Shown piece after piece: positions 27,101 to 40,910 of a stretch of DNA of 64,000 nt. How positions within the stretch are numbered: position 1 is the first letter of the stretch; the number at the start of each line of letters is the position of its first letter. The notes under the pieces were generated by a model. The model was not told the origin of the DNA, searched no databases, and was given only the letters and a program-made list of their open reading frames with translations. The translations under genes were made by a program, and so were the position numbers. Source of the DNA: Ulva prolifera (Eukaryota > Chlorophyta > Ulvophyceae > Ulvales > Ulvaceae); the NCBI GenBank assembly GCA_023078555.1, contig CM041199.1:9615315-9679314 (forward strand), in the 5' to 3' direction.

Positions 27101-29160
27101 CAATCTCGCCCTAGCAATCTCGCCCTACACCTTTAAATCTCTCCAGTCAGGCGAGCACTCCATGTTGAATGCTTAACATGCAATCTCGCCCTAGCCATCT
27201 CGCCCTAGCAATCTCGCCCTAGCAATCACGCCCTACACCTTTAAATCTCTCCCGCCAGGCTGGCACTCCATGTTGAATGCTTAACATGCAATCTCGACCT
27301 AGCAATCTCGACCTAGCCATCTCGCCCTAGCAATCTCGCCCTAGCAATTTCGACCTAGCAATTTCGACCTAGCAATCTCGCCCTAGCAATCTCGCCCTAG
27401 CAATCACGCCCTACACCTTTTAATCTCTCCCGTGAGGCTGGCACTCCATGTTGAATGCTTAACATGCAATCTCGACCTAGCAATCTCGACCAAGCCATCT
27501 CGCCCTAGCAATCTCGCTCTAGCAATCTCGTCCTACACCTTTAAATCTCTCCCGACAAGTTGGCACTCCATGTTGAATGCCTAACATGCAATCTCGCCCT
27601 AGCAATCTCGCCCTAGCAATCTCGACCTAGCAATCTCGCCCTAGCAATCTCGCCCTAGCAATCTCGCCCTAGCAATCTCGACCTAGCAATCACGCCCTAC
27701 ACCTTTTAATCTCTCCCGTGAGGCTGGCACTCCATGTTGAATGCTTAACATGCAATCTCGACCTAGCAATCTCGACCTAGCCATCTCGCCCTAGCAATCT
27801 CGCCCTAGCAATCTCGCCCTAGCAATCTCGCCCTAGCAATCTCGCCCTACACCTTTAAATCTCTCCCGTCAGGATGGCACTCCATGTTGAATGCTTAACA
27901 TGCAATCTCGACCTAGCAATCTCGACCAAGCCATCTCGCCCTAGCAATATCGCTCTAGCAATCTCGTCCTACACCTTTAAATCTCTCCCGACAAGTTGGC
28001 ACTCCATGTTGAATGCCTAACATGCAATCTCGCCCTAGCAATCTCGCCCTAGCAATCTCGACCTAGCAATCTCGCCCTAGCAATCTCGCCCTAGCAATCT
28101 CGCCCTAGCAATCTCGACCTAGCAATCTCGACCTAGCAATCTCGCCCTAGCAATCTCGCCCTAGCAATCTCGACCTAGCAATCTCGCCCTACACCTTTAA
28201 ATCTCTCCCGTCAGGCTGGCACTCCATGTTGAATGCTTAACATGCAATCTCGACCTAGCCATCTCGCCCTAGCAATCTCGCCCTAGCAATCACGCCCTAC
28301 ACCTTTAAATCTCTCCCGCCGGGCTGGCACTCCATGTTGAATGCTTAACATGCAATCTCGCCCTAGCAATCTCGACCTAGCCATCTTGCCCTAGCAATCT
28401 CGCCCTAGCAATTTCGCCCTAGCAATCTCGCCCTAGCAATCTAGCCCTACACCTTTAAATCTCTCCCGTCAGGCTGGCACTCCATGTTGAATGCTTAACA
28501 TGCAATCTCGACCTAGCAATCTCGACCAAGCCATCTCGCCCTAGCAATCTCGCTCTAGCAATCTCGTCCTACACCTTTAAATCTCTCCCGACAAGTTGGC
28601 ACTCCATGTTGAATGCCTAACATGCAATCTCGCCCTAGCAATCTCGCCCTAGCAATGTCGACCTAGCAATCTCGCCCTAGCAATCTCGCCATAGCAATCT
28701 CGACCTAGCAATCTCGACCTAGCAATCTCGACCTAGCAATCTCGCCCTAGCAATCTCGCCCTAGCAACCTCGCCCTACACCTTTAAATCTCTCCCGTCAG
28801 GCTGGCACTCCATGTTGAATGCTTAACATGCAATCTCGACCTAGCAATCTCGCCCTAGCAATCTCGACCTAGCAATCTCGCCCTAGCAATCTCGCCCTAG
28901 CAATCTCGACCTAGCAATCTCGCCCTAGCAATCTCGCCCTAGCAATCTCGCCCTACACCTTTAAATCTCTCCAATCAGGCGAGCACTCCATGTTGAATGC
29001 TTAACATGCAATCTCGCCCTAGCCATCTCGCCCTAGCAATCTCGCCCTAGCAATCACGCCCTACACCTTTAAATCTCTCCCGCCAGGCTGGCACTCCATG
29101 TTGAATGCTTAACATGCAATCTCGACCTAGCAATCTCGACCTAGCCATCTCGCCCTAGCA
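24100..29160. repeat. Copy 1 of the ~5.9-kb higher-order block in satellite A
   Basis: First of three copies of a long block with many shared rare variants: TTAAAATCCC at 25,741, the 13-mer GCCTAGC at 26,153, CGACATGG at 26,343, CAATCAGG at 26,572, CATCTTGCCC at 28,382 and AATGTCG at 28,654. The same order occurs 5,929 bp to the right. Similarity to the second copy fades near 28.9 kb, but similarity to the third copy (offset about 11,747 bp) continues to about 29,160. The first and third copies therefore share an edge the second has lost. Confidence 0.87.
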
Positions 29161-30029
29161 ATCTCGCTCTAGCAATTTCGCCCTAGCAATCTCGCCCTAG
29201 CAATCTAGCCCTACACCTTTAAATCTCTCCCGTCAGGCTGGCACTCCATGTTGAATGCTTAACATGCAATCTCGACCTAGCAATCTCGACCAAGCCATCT
29301 CGCCCTAGCAATCTCGCTCTAGCAATCTCGTCCTACACCTTTAAATCTCTCCCGACAAGTTGGCACTCCATGTTGAATGCCTAACATGCAATCTCGCCCT
29401 AGCAATCTCGCCCTAGCAATCTCGACCTAGCAATCTCGCCCTAGCAATCTCGCCCTAGCAGTCTCGACCTAGCAATCTCGACCTAGCAATCTCGCCCTAG
29501 CAATCTCGCCCTAGCAACCTCGCCCTACACCTTTAAATCTCTCCCGTCAGGCTGGCACTCCATGTTGAATGCTTAACATGCAATCTCGCCCTAGCAATCT
29601 CGCCCTAGCAATCTCGACCTAGCAATCTCGCCCTAGCAATCTCGACCTAGCAATCTCGCCCTACACCTTTAAATCTCTCCCGTCAGGCTGGCACTCCATG
29701 TTGAATGCTTAACATGCAATCTCGACCTAGCCATCTCGCCCTAGCAATCTCGCCCTAGCAATCACGCCCTACACCTTAAAATCCCTCCCGCCAGGCTGGC
29801 ACTCCATGTTGAATGCTTAACATGCAATCTCGACCTAGCAATCTCGACCTAGCCATCTCGCCCTAGCAATCTCGCCCTAGCAATTTCGCCCTAGCAATCT
29901 CGCCCTAGCAATCTAGCCCTACACCTTTAAATCTCTCCCGTCAGGCTGGCACTCCATGTTGAATGCTTAACATGCAATCTCGACCTAGCAATCTCGACCA
30001 AGCCATCTCGCCCTAGCAATCTCGCTCTA

Positions 30030-33000
30030 GCAATCTCGTCCTACACCTTTAAATCTCTCCCGACAAGTTGGCACTCCATGTTGAATGCCTAACATGCAAT
30101 CTCGCCCTAGCAATCTCGCCCTAGCAATCTCGACCTAGCAATCTCGCCCTAGCAATCTCGCCCTAGCAATCTCGCCCTAGCAATCTCGCCCTAGCAATCT
30201 CGACCTAGCAATCTCGACCTAGCAATCTCGCCCTAGCAATCTCGCCCTAGCAATCTCGACCTAGCAATCTCGCCCTACACCTTTAAATCTCTCCCGTCAG
30301 GCTGGCACTCCATGTTGAATGCTTAACATGCAATCTCGACCTAGCCATCTCGCCCTAGCAATCTCGCCCTAGCAATCACGCCCTACACCTTTAAATCTCT
30401 CCCGCCAGGCTGGCACTCCATGTTGAATGCTTAACATGCAATCTCGACCTAGCAATCTCGACCTAGCCATCTCGCCCTAGCAATCTCGCCCTAGCAATTT
30501 CGCCCTAGCAATCTCGCCCTAGCAATCTAGCCCTACACCTTTAAATCTCTCCCGTCAGGCTGGCACTCCATGTTGAATGCTTAACATGCAATCTCGACCT
30601 AGCAATCTCGACCAAGCCATCTCGCCCTAGCAATCTCGCTCTAGCAATCTCGTCCTACACCTTTAAATCTCTCCCGACAAGTTGGCACTCCATGTTGAAT
30701 GCCTAACATGCAATCTCGCCCTAGCAATCTCGCCCTAGCAATCTCGACCTAGCAATCTCGCCCTAGCAATCTCGCCCTAGCAATCTCGACCTAGCAATCT
30801 CGACCTAGCAATCTCGCCCTAGCAATCTCGACCTAGCAATCTCGCCCTACACCTTTAAATCTCTCCCGTCAGGCTGGCACTCCATGTTGAATGCTTAACA
30901 TGCAATCTCGACCTAGCCATCTCGCCCTAGCAATCTCGCCCTAGCAATCACGCCCTACACCTTTAAATCTCTCCCGCCAGGCTGGCACTCCATGTTGAAT
31001 GCTTAACATGCAATCTCGACCTAGCAATCTCGACCTAGCCATCTCGCCCTAGCAATCTCGCTCTAGCAATTTCGCCCTAGCAATCTCGCCCTAGCAATCT
31101 AGCCCTACACCTTTAAATCTCTCCCGTCAGGCTGGCACTCCATGTTGAATGCTTAACATGCAATCTCGACCTAGCAATCTCGACCAAGCCATCTCGCCCT
31201 AGCAATCTCGCTCTAGCAATCTCGTCCTACACCTTTAAATCTCTCCCGACAAGTTGGCACTCCATGTTGAATGCCTAACATGCAATCTCGCCCTAGCAAT
31301 CTCGCCCTAGCAATCTCGACCTAGCAATCTCGCCCTAGCAATCTCGCCCTAGCAGTCTCGACCTAGCAATCTCGACCTAGCAATCTCGCCCTAGCAATCT
31401 CGCCCTAGCAACCTCGCCCTACACCTTTAAATCTCTCCCGTCAGGCTGGCACTCCATGTTGAATGCTTAACATGCAATCTCGCCCTAGCAATCTCGCCCT
31501 AGCAATCTCGACCTAGCAATCTCGCCCTAGCAATCTCGACCTAGCAATCTCGCCCTACACCTTTAAATCTCTCCCGTCAGGCTGGCACTCCATGTTGAAT
31601 GCTTAACATGCAATCTCGACCTAGCCATCTCGCGCTAGCAATCTCGCCCTAGCAATCACGCCCTACACCTTAAAATCCCTCCCGCCAGGCTGGCACTCCA
31701 TGTTGAATGCTTAACATGCAATCTCGACCTAGCAATCTCGACCTAGCCATCTCGCCCTAGCAATCTCGCCCTAGCAATTTCGCCCTAGCAATCTCGCCCT
31801 AGCAATCTAGCCCTACACCTTTAAATCTCTCCCGTCAGGCTGGCACTCCATGTTGAATGCTTAACATGCAATCTCGACCTAGCAATCTCGACCAAGCCAT
31901 CTCGCCCTAGCAATCTCGCTCTAGCAATCTCGTCCTACACCTTTAAATCTCTCCCGACAAGTTGGCACTCCATGTTGAATGCCTAACATGCAATCTCGCC
32001 CTAGCAATCTCGCCCTAGCAATCTCGACCTAGCAATCTCGCCCTAGCAATCTCGCCCTAGCAATCTCGACCTAGCAATCTCGCCTAGCAATCTCGCCCTA
32101 GCAATCTCGCCCTAAAAACCTCGCCCTACACCTTTAAATCTCTCCCGTCAGGCTGGCACTCCATGTTGAATGCCTAACATGCAATCTCGCCCTAGCAATC
32201 TCGCCCTAGCAATCTCGACCTAGCAATCTCGCCCTAGCAATCTCGCCCTAGCAATCTCGCCCTAGAAATCTCGACATGGCAATCTCGCCCTAGCAATCTC
32301 ACCCTAGCAACCTCGCCCTACACCTTTAAATCTCTCCCGTCAGGCTGGCACTCCATGTTGAATGCTTAACATGCAATCTCGACCTAGCAATCTCGACCTA
32401 GCCATCTCGCCCTAGCAATCTCGCCCTAGCAATCTCGACCTAGCAATCTCGCCCTAGCAATCTCGCCCTAGCAATCTCGCCCTACACCTTTAAATCTCTC
32501 CAATCAGGCGAGCACTCCATGTTGAATGCTTAACATGCAATCTCGCCCTAGCCATCTCGCCCTAGCAATCTCGCCCTAGCAATCACGCCCTACACCTTTA
32601 AATCTCTCCCGCCAGGCTGGCACTCCATGTTGAATGCTTAACATGCAATCTCGACCTAGCAATCTCGACCTAGCCATCTCGCCCTAGCAATCTCGCCCTA
32701 GCAATTTCGACCTAGCAATCTCGCCCTAGCAATCTCGCCCTAGCAATCACGCCCTACACCTTTTAATCTCTCCCGTGAGGCTGGCACTCCATGTTGAATG
32801 CTTAACATGCAATCTCGACCTAGCAATCTCGACCTAGCCATCTCGCCCTAGCAATCTCGCCCTAGCAATCTCGCCCTAGCAACCTCGCCCTACACCTTTA
32901 AATCTCTCCCGTCAGGCTGGCACTCCATGTTGAATGCTTAACATGCAATCTCGACCTAGCAATCTCGACCTAGCCATCTCGCCCTAGCAATCTCGCCCTA

Positions 33001-35200
33001 GCAATCTCGACCTAGCAATCTCGCCCTAGCAATCTCGCCCTAGCAATCTCGCCCTACACCTTTAAATCTCTCCAGTCAGGCGAGCACTCCATGTTGAATG
33101 CTTAACATGCAATCTCGCCCTAGCCATCTCGCCCTAGCAATCTCGCCCTAGCAATCACGCCCTACACCTTTAAATCTCTCCCGCCAGGCTGGCACTCCAT
33201 GTTGAATGCTTAACATGCAATCTCGACCTAGCAATCTCGACCTAGCCATCTCGCCCTAGCAATCTCGCCCTAGCAATTTCGACCTAGCAATTTCGACCTA
33301 GCAATCTCGCCCTAGCAATCTCGCCCTAGCAATCACGCCCTACACCTTTTAATCTCTCCCGTGAGGCTGGCACTCCATGTTGAATGCTTAACATGCAATC
33401 TCGACCTAGCAATCTCGACCAAGCCATCTCGCCCTAGCAATCTCGCTCTAGCAATCTCGTCCTACACCTTTAAATCTCTCCCGACAAGTTGGCACTCCAT
33501 GTTGAATGCCTAACATGCAATCTCGCCCTAGCAATCTCGCCCTAGCAATCTCGACCTAGCAATCTCGCCCTAGCAATCTCGCCCTAGCAATCTCGCCCTA
33601 GCAATCTCGACCTAGCAATCACGCCCTACACCTTTTAATCTCTCCCGTGAGGCTGGCACTCCATGTTGAATGCTTAACATGCAATCTCGACCTAGCAATC
33701 TCGACCTAGCCATCTCGCCCTAGCAATCTCGCCCTAGCAATCTCGCCCTAGCAATCTCGCCCTAGCAATCTCGCCCTACACCTTTAAATCTCTCCCGTCA
33801 GGATGGCACTCCATGTTGAATGCTTAACATGCAATCTCGACCTAGCAATCTCGACCAAGCCATCTCGCCCTAGCAATATCGCTCTAGCAATCTCGTCCTA
33901 CACCTTTAAATCTCTCCCGACAAGTTGGCACTCCATGTTGAATGCCTAACATGCAATCTCGCCCTAGCAATCTCGCCCTAGCAATCTCGACCTAGCAATC
34001 TCGCCCTAGCAATCTCGCCCTAGCAATCTCGCCCTAGCAATCTCGACCTAGCAATCTCGACCTAGCAATCTCGCCCTAGCAATCTCGCCCTAGCAATCTC
34101 GACCTAGCAATCTCGCCCTACACCTTTAAATCTCTCCCGTCAGGCTGGCACTCCATGTTGAATGCTTAACATGCAATCTCGACCTAGCCATCTCGCCCTA
34201 GCAATCTCGCCCTAGCAATCACGCCCTACACCTTTAAATCTCTCCCGCCGGGCTGGCACTCCATGTTGAATGCTTAACATGCAATCTCGCCCTAGCAATC
34301 TCGACCTAGCCATCTTGCCCTAGCAATCTCGCCCTAGCAATTTCGCCCTAGCAATCTCGCCCTAGCAATCTAGCCCTACACCTTTAAATCTCTCCCGTCA
34401 GGCTGGCACTCCATGTTGAATGCTTAACATGCAATCTCGACCTAGCAATCTCGACCAAGCCATCTCGCCCTAGCAATCTCGCTCTAGCAATCTCGTCCTA
34501 CACCTTTAAATCTCTCCCGCCGGGCTGGCACTCCATGTTGAATGCTTAACATGCAATCTCGACCTAGCCATCTCGCCCTAGCAATCTCGCCCTAGCAATC
34601 ACGCCCTACACCTTTAAATCTCTCCCGCCGGGCTGGCACTCCATGTTGAATGCTTAACATGCAATCTCGCCCTAGCAATCTCGACCTAGCCATCTTGCCC
34701 TAGCAATCTCGCCCTAGCAATTTCGCCCTAGCAATCTCGCCCTAGCAATCTAGCCCTACACCTTTAAATCTCTCCCGTCAGGCTGGCACTCCATGTTGAA
34801 TGCTTAACATGCAATCTCGACCTAGCAATCTCGACCAAGCCATCTCGCCCTAGCAATCTCGCTCTAGCAATCTCGTCCTACACCTTTAAATCTCTCCCGA
34901 CAAGTTGGCACTCCATGTTGAATGCCTAACATGCAATCTCGCCCTAGCAATCTCGCCCTAGCAATGTCGACCTAGCAATCTCGCCCTAGCAATCTCGCCA
35001 TAGCAATCTCGACCTAGCAATCTCGACCTAGCAATCTCGACCTAGCAATCTCGCCCTAGCAATCTCGCCCTAGCAACCTCGCCCTACACCTTTAAATCTC
35101 TCCCGTCAGGCTGGCACTCCATGTTGAATGCTTAACATGCAATCTCGACCTAGCAATCTCGCCCTAGCAATCTCGACCTAGCAATCTCGCCCTAGCAATC
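30030..35200. repeat. Copy 2 of the ~5.9-kb higher-order block in satellite A
   Basis: Partner markers are TTAAAATCCC at 31,670, GCCTAGC at 32,082, CGACATGG at 32,272, CAATCAGG at 32,501, CATCTTGCCC at 34,311 and AATGTCG at 34,963. The first five are 5,929 bp right of copy 1. The last is 6,309 bp away because of an extra local 380-bp duplication. A CGCGCTAGC variant near 31,631 is shared with the third copy (near 37,461) and with a related segment near 36,195, but is absent from the first copy. Copies two and three are therefore closer relatives there. Confidence 0.87.
34121..34880. repeat. 380-bp local tandem duplication inside copy 2
   Basis: The CATCTTGCCC monomer and its whole neighbourhood occur at 34,311 and again at 34,691, 380 bp apart. 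The second half begins with a CCGCCGGG form of the 66-bp unit at 34,501 in place of the expected CCGACAAG form. The other two higher-order copies have only one version, so this duplication came after the large block was copied. It accounts for the offset jump from 5,929 to 6,309 bp. Confidence 0.88.
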
Positions 35201-36499
35201 TCGCCCTAGCAATCTCGCCCTAGCAATCTCGACCTAGCAATCTCGCCCTAGCAATCTCGACCTAGCAATCTCGCCCTACACCTTTAAATCTCTCCCGTCA
35301 GGCTGGCACTCCATGTTGAATGCTTAACATGCAATCTCGACCTAGCCATCTCGCCCTAGCAATCTCGCCCTAGCAATCACGCCCTACACCTTTAAATCTC
35401 TCCCGTGAGGCTGGCACTCCATGTTGAATGCTTAACATGCAATCTCGACCTAGCAATCTCGACCAAGCCATCTCGCCCTAGCAATCTCGCTCTAGCAATC
35501 TCGTCCTACACCTTTAAATCTCTCCCGACAAGTTGGCACTCCATGTTGAATGCCTAACATGCAATCTCGCCCTAGCAATCTCGCCCTAGCAATCTCGACC
35601 TAGCAATCTCGCCCTAGCAATCTCGCCCTAGCAATCTCGCCCTAGCAATCTCGACCTAGCAATCACGCCCTACACCTTTTAATCTCTCCCGTGAGGCTGG
35701 CACTCCATGTTGAATGCTTAACATGCAATCTCGACCTAGCAATCTCGACCTAGCCATCTCGCCCTAGCAATCTCGCTCTAGCAATCTCGTCCTACACCTT
35801 TAAATCTCTCCCGACAAGTTGGCACTCCATGTTGAATGCCTAACATGCAATCTCGCCCTAGCAATCTCGCCCTAGCAATCTCGACCTAGCAATCTCGCCC
35901 TAGCAATCTCGCCCTAGCAGTCTCGACCTAGCAATCTCGACCTAGCAATCTCGCCCTAGCAATCTCGCCCTAGCAACCTCGCCCTACACCTTTAAATCTC
36001 TCCCGTCAGGCTGGCACTCCATGTTGAATGCTTAACATGCAATCTCGCCCTAGCAATCTCGCCCTAGCAATCTCGACCTAGCAATCTCGCCCTAGCAATC
36101 TCGACCTAGCAATCTCGCCCTACACCTTTAAATCTCTCCCGTCAGGCTGGCACTCCATGTTGAATGCTTAACATGCAATCTCGACCTAGCCATCTCGCGC
36201 TAGCAATCTCGCCCTAGCAATCACGCCCTACACCTTAAAATCCCTCCCGCCAGGCTGGCACTCCATGTTGAATGCTTAACATGCAATCTCGACCTAGCAA
36301 TCTCGACCTAGCAATCTCGCCCTAGCAATCACGCCCTACACCTTTAAATCTCTCCCGCCGGGCTGGCACTCCATGTTGAATGCTTAACATGCAATCTCGC
36401 CCTAGCAATCTCGACCTAGCCATCTTGCCCTAGCAATCTCGCCCTAGCAATTTCGCCCTAGCAATCTCGCCCTAGCAATCTAGCCCTACACCTTTAAAT

Positions 36500-39400
36500 C
36501 TCTCCCGTCAGGCTGGCACTCCATGTTGAATGCCTAACATGCAATCTCGCCCTAGCAATCTCGCCCTAGCAATCTCGACCTAGCAATCTCGCCCTAGCAA
36601 TCTCGCCCTAGCAATCTCGACCTAGCAATCTCGACCTAGCAATCTCGCCCTAGCAATCTCGACCTAGCAATCTCGCCCTACACCTTTAAATCTCTCCCGT
36701 CAGGCTGGCACTCCATGTTGAATGCTTAACATGCAATCTCGACCTAGCCATCTCGCCCTAGCAATCTCGCCCTAGCAATCACGCCCTACACCTTTAAATC
36801 TCTCCCGCCAGGCTGGCACTCCATGTTGAATGCTTAACATGCAATCTCGACCTAGCAATCTCGACCTAGCCATCTCGCCCTAGCAATCTCGCTCTAGCAA
36901 TTTCGCCCTAGCAATCTCGCCCTAGCAATCTAGCCCTACACCTTTAAATCTCTCCCGTCAGGCTGGCACTCCATGTTGAATGCTTAACATGCAATCTCGA
37001 CCTAGCAATCTCGACCAAGCCATCTCGCCCTAGCAATCTCGCTCTAGCAATCTCGTCCTACACCTTTAAATCTCTCCCGACAAGTTGGCACTCCATGTTG
37101 AATGCCTAACATGCAATCTCGCCCTAGCAATCTCGCCCTAGCAATCTCGACCTAGCAATCTCGCCCTAGCAATCTCGCCCTAGCAGTCTCGACCTAGCAA
37201 TCTCGACCTAGCAATCTCGCCCTAGCAATCTCGCCCTAGCAACCTCGCCCTACACCTTTAAATCTCTCCCGTCAGGCTGGCACTCCATGTTGAATGCTTA
37301 ACATGCAATCTCGCCCTAGCAATCTCGCCCTAGCAATCTCGACCTAGCAATCTCGCCCTAGCAATCTCGACCTAGCAATCTCGCCCTACACCTTTAAATC
37401 TCTCCCGTCAGGCTGGCACTCCATGTTGAATGCTTAACATGCAATCTCGACCTAGCCATCTCGCGCTAGCAATCTCGCCCTAGCAATCACGCCCTACACC
37501 TTAAAATCCCTCCCGCCAGGCTGGCACTCCATGTTGAATGCTTAACATGCAATCTCGACCTAGCAATCTCGACCTAGCCATCTCGCCCTAGCAATCTCGC
37601 CCTAGCAATTTCGCCCTAGCAATCTCGCCCTAGCAATCTAGCCCTACACCTTTAAATCTCTCCCGTCAGGCTGGCACTCCATGTTGAATGCTTAACATGC
37701 AATCTCGACCTAGCAATCTCGACCAAGCCATCTCGCCCTAGCAATCTCGCTCTAGCAATCTCGTCCTACACCTTTAAATCTCTCCCGACAAGTTGGCACT
37801 CCATGTTGAATGCCTAACATGCAATCTCGCCCTAGCAATCTCGCCCTAGCAATCTCGACCTAGCAATCTCGCCCTAGCAATCTCGCCCTAGCAATCTCGA
37901 CCTAGCAATCTCGCCTAGCAATCTCGCCCTAGCAATCTCGCCCTAAAAACCTCGCCCTACACCTTTAAATCTCTCCCGTCAGGCTGGCACTCCATGTTGA
38001 ATGCCTAACATGCAATCTCGCCCTAGCAATCTCGCCCTAGCAATCTCGACCTAGCAATCTCGCCCTAGCAATCTCGCCCTAGCAATCTCGCCCTAGAAAT
38101 CTCGACATGGCAATCTCGCCCTAGCAATCTCACCCTAGCAACCTCGCCCTACACCTTTAAATCTCTCCCGTCAGGCTGGCACTCCATGTTGAATGCTTAA
38201 CATGCAATCTCGACCTAGCAATCTCGACCTAGCCATCTCGCCCTAGCAATCTCGCCCTAGCAATCTCGACCTAGCAATCTCGCCCTAGCAATCTCGCCCT
38301 AGCAATCTCGCCCTACACCTTTAAATCTCTCCAATCAGGCGAGCACTCCATGTTGAATGCTTAACATGCAATCTCGCCCTAGCCATCTCGCCCTAGCAAT
38401 CTCGCCCTAGCAATCACGCCCTACACCTTTAAATCTCTCCCGCCAGGCTGGCACTCCATGTTGAATGCTTAACATGCAATCTCGACCTAGCAATCTCGAC
38501 CTAGCCATCTCGCCCTAGCAATCTCGCCCTAGCAATTTCGACCTAGCAATCTCGCCCTAGCAATCTCGCCCTAGCAATCACGCCCTACACCTTTTAATCT
38601 CTCCCGTGAGGCTGGCACTCCATGTTGAATGCTTAACATGCAATCTCGACCTAGCAATCTCGACCTAGCCATCTCGCCCTAGCAATCTCGCCCTAGCAAT
38701 CTCGCCCTAGCAACCTCGCCCTACACCTTTAAATCTCTCCCGTCAGGCTGGCACTCCATGTTGAATGCTTAACATGCAATCTCGACCTAGCAATCTCGAC
38801 CTAGCCATCTCGCCCTAGCAATCTCGCCCTAGCAATCTCGACCTAGCAATCTCGCCCTAGCAATCTCGCCCTAGCAATCTCGCCCTACACCTTTAAATCT
38901 CTCCAGTCAGGCGAGCACTCCATGTTGAATGCTTAACATGCAATCTCGCCCTAGCCATCTCGCCCTAGCAATCTCGCCCTAGCAATCACGCCCTACACCT
39001 TTAAATCTCTCCCGCCAGGCTGGCACTCCATGTTGAATGCTTAACATGCAATCTCGACCTAGCAATCTCGACCTAGCCATCTCGCCCTAGCAATCTCGCC
39101 CTAGCAATTTCGACCTAGCAATTTCGACCTAGCAATCTCGCCCTAGCAATCTCGCCCTAGCAATCACGCCCTACACCTTTTAATCTCTCCCGTGAGGCTG
39201 GCACTCCATGTTGAATGCTTAACATGCAATCTCGACCTAGCAATCTCGACCAAGCCATCTCGCCCTAGCAATCTCGCTCTAGCAATCTCGTCCTACACCT
39301 TTAAATCTCTCCCGACAAGTTGGCACTCCATGTTGAATGCCTAACATGCAATCTCGCCCTAGCAATCTCGCCCTAGCAATCTCGACCTAGCAATCTCGCC

Positions 39401-40910
39401 CTAGCAATCTCGCCCTAGCAATCTCGCCCTAGCAATCTCGACCTAGCAATCACGCCCTACACCTTTTAATCTCTCCCGTGAGGCTGGCACTCCATGTTGA
39501 ATGCTGAACATGCAATCTCGACCTAGCAATCTCGACCTAGCCATCTCGCCCTAGCAATCTCGCCCTAGCAATCTCGCCCTAGCAATCTCGCCCTAGCAAT
39601 CTCGCCCTACACCTTTAAATCTCTCCCGTCAGGATGGCACTCCATGTTGAATGCTTAACATGCAATCTCGACCTAGCAATCTCGACCAAGCCATCTCGCC
39701 CTAGCAATATCGCTCTAGCAATCTCGTCCTACACCTTTAAATCTCTCCCGACAAGTTGGCACTCCATGTTGAATGCCTAACATGCAATCTCGCCCTAGCA
39801 ATCTCGCCCCTAGCAATCTCGCCCTAGCAATCTCGCCCTAGCAATCTCGCCCTAGCAATCTCGACCTAGCAATCTCGACCTAGCAATCTCGCCCTAGCAA
39901 TCTCGCCCTAGCAATCTCGACCTAGCAATCTCGCCCTACACCTTTAAATCTCTCCCGTCAGGCTGGCACTCCATGTTGAATGCTTAACATGCAATCTCGA
40001 CCTAGCCATCTCGCCCTAGCAATCTCGCCCTAGCAATCACGCCCTACACCTTTAAATCTCTCCCGCCGGGCTGGCACTCCATGTTGAATGCTTAACATGC
40101 AATCTCGCCCTAGCAATCTCGACCTAGCCATCTTGCCCTAGCAATCTCGCCCTAGCAATTTCGCCCTAGCAATCTCGCCCTAGCAATCTAGCCCTACACC
40201 TTTAAATCTCTCCCGTCAGGCTGGCACTCCATGTTGAATGCTTAACATGCAATCTCGACCTAGCAATCTCGACCAAGCCATCTCGCCCTAGCAATCTCGC
40301 TCTAGCAATCTCGTCCTACACCTTTAAATCTCTCCCGACAAGTTGGCACTCCATGTTGAATGCCTAACATGCAATCTCGCCCTAGCAATCTCGCCCTAGC
40401 AATGTCGACCTAGCAATCTCGCCCTAGCAATCTCGCCATAGCAATCTCGACCTAGCAATCTCGACCTAGCAATCTCGACCTAGCAATCTCGCCCTAGCAA
40501 TCTCGCCCTAGCAACCTCGCCCTACACCTTTAAATCTCTCCCGTCAGGCTGGCACTCCATGTTGAATGCTTAACATGCAATCTCGACCTAGCAATCTCGC
40601 CCTAGCAATCTCGACCTAGCAATCTCGCCCTAGCAATCTCGCCCTAGCAATCTCGACCTAGCAATCTCGCCCTAGCAATCTCGCCCTAGCAATCTCGCCC
40701 TACACCTTTAAATCTCTCCAATCAGGCGAGCACTCCATGTTGAATGCTTAACATGCAATCTCGCCCTAGCCATCTCGCCCTAGCAATCTCGCCCTAGCAA
40801 TCACGCCCTACACCTTTAAATCTCTCCCGCCAGGCTGGCACTCCATGTTGAATGCTTAACATGCAATCTCGACCTAGCAATCTCGACCTAGCCATCTCGC
40901 CCTAGCAATC
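36500..40910. repeat. Copy 3 of the ~5.9-kb higher-order block in satellite A
   Basis: Markers are TTAAAATCCC at 37,501, GCCTAGC at 37,913, CGACATGG at 38,103, CAATCAGG at 38,332, CATCTTGCCC at 40,129 and AATGTCG at 40,401. The offset from the second copy is 5,831 bp, dropping by 13 bp later after an unusual CGCCCCTAG monomer near 39,807, where a 14-mer appears to have been lost and one base gained. A GCTGAACATG change near 39,503 is private to this copy. Similarity to the first copy ends near 40,915. Confidence 0.87.
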
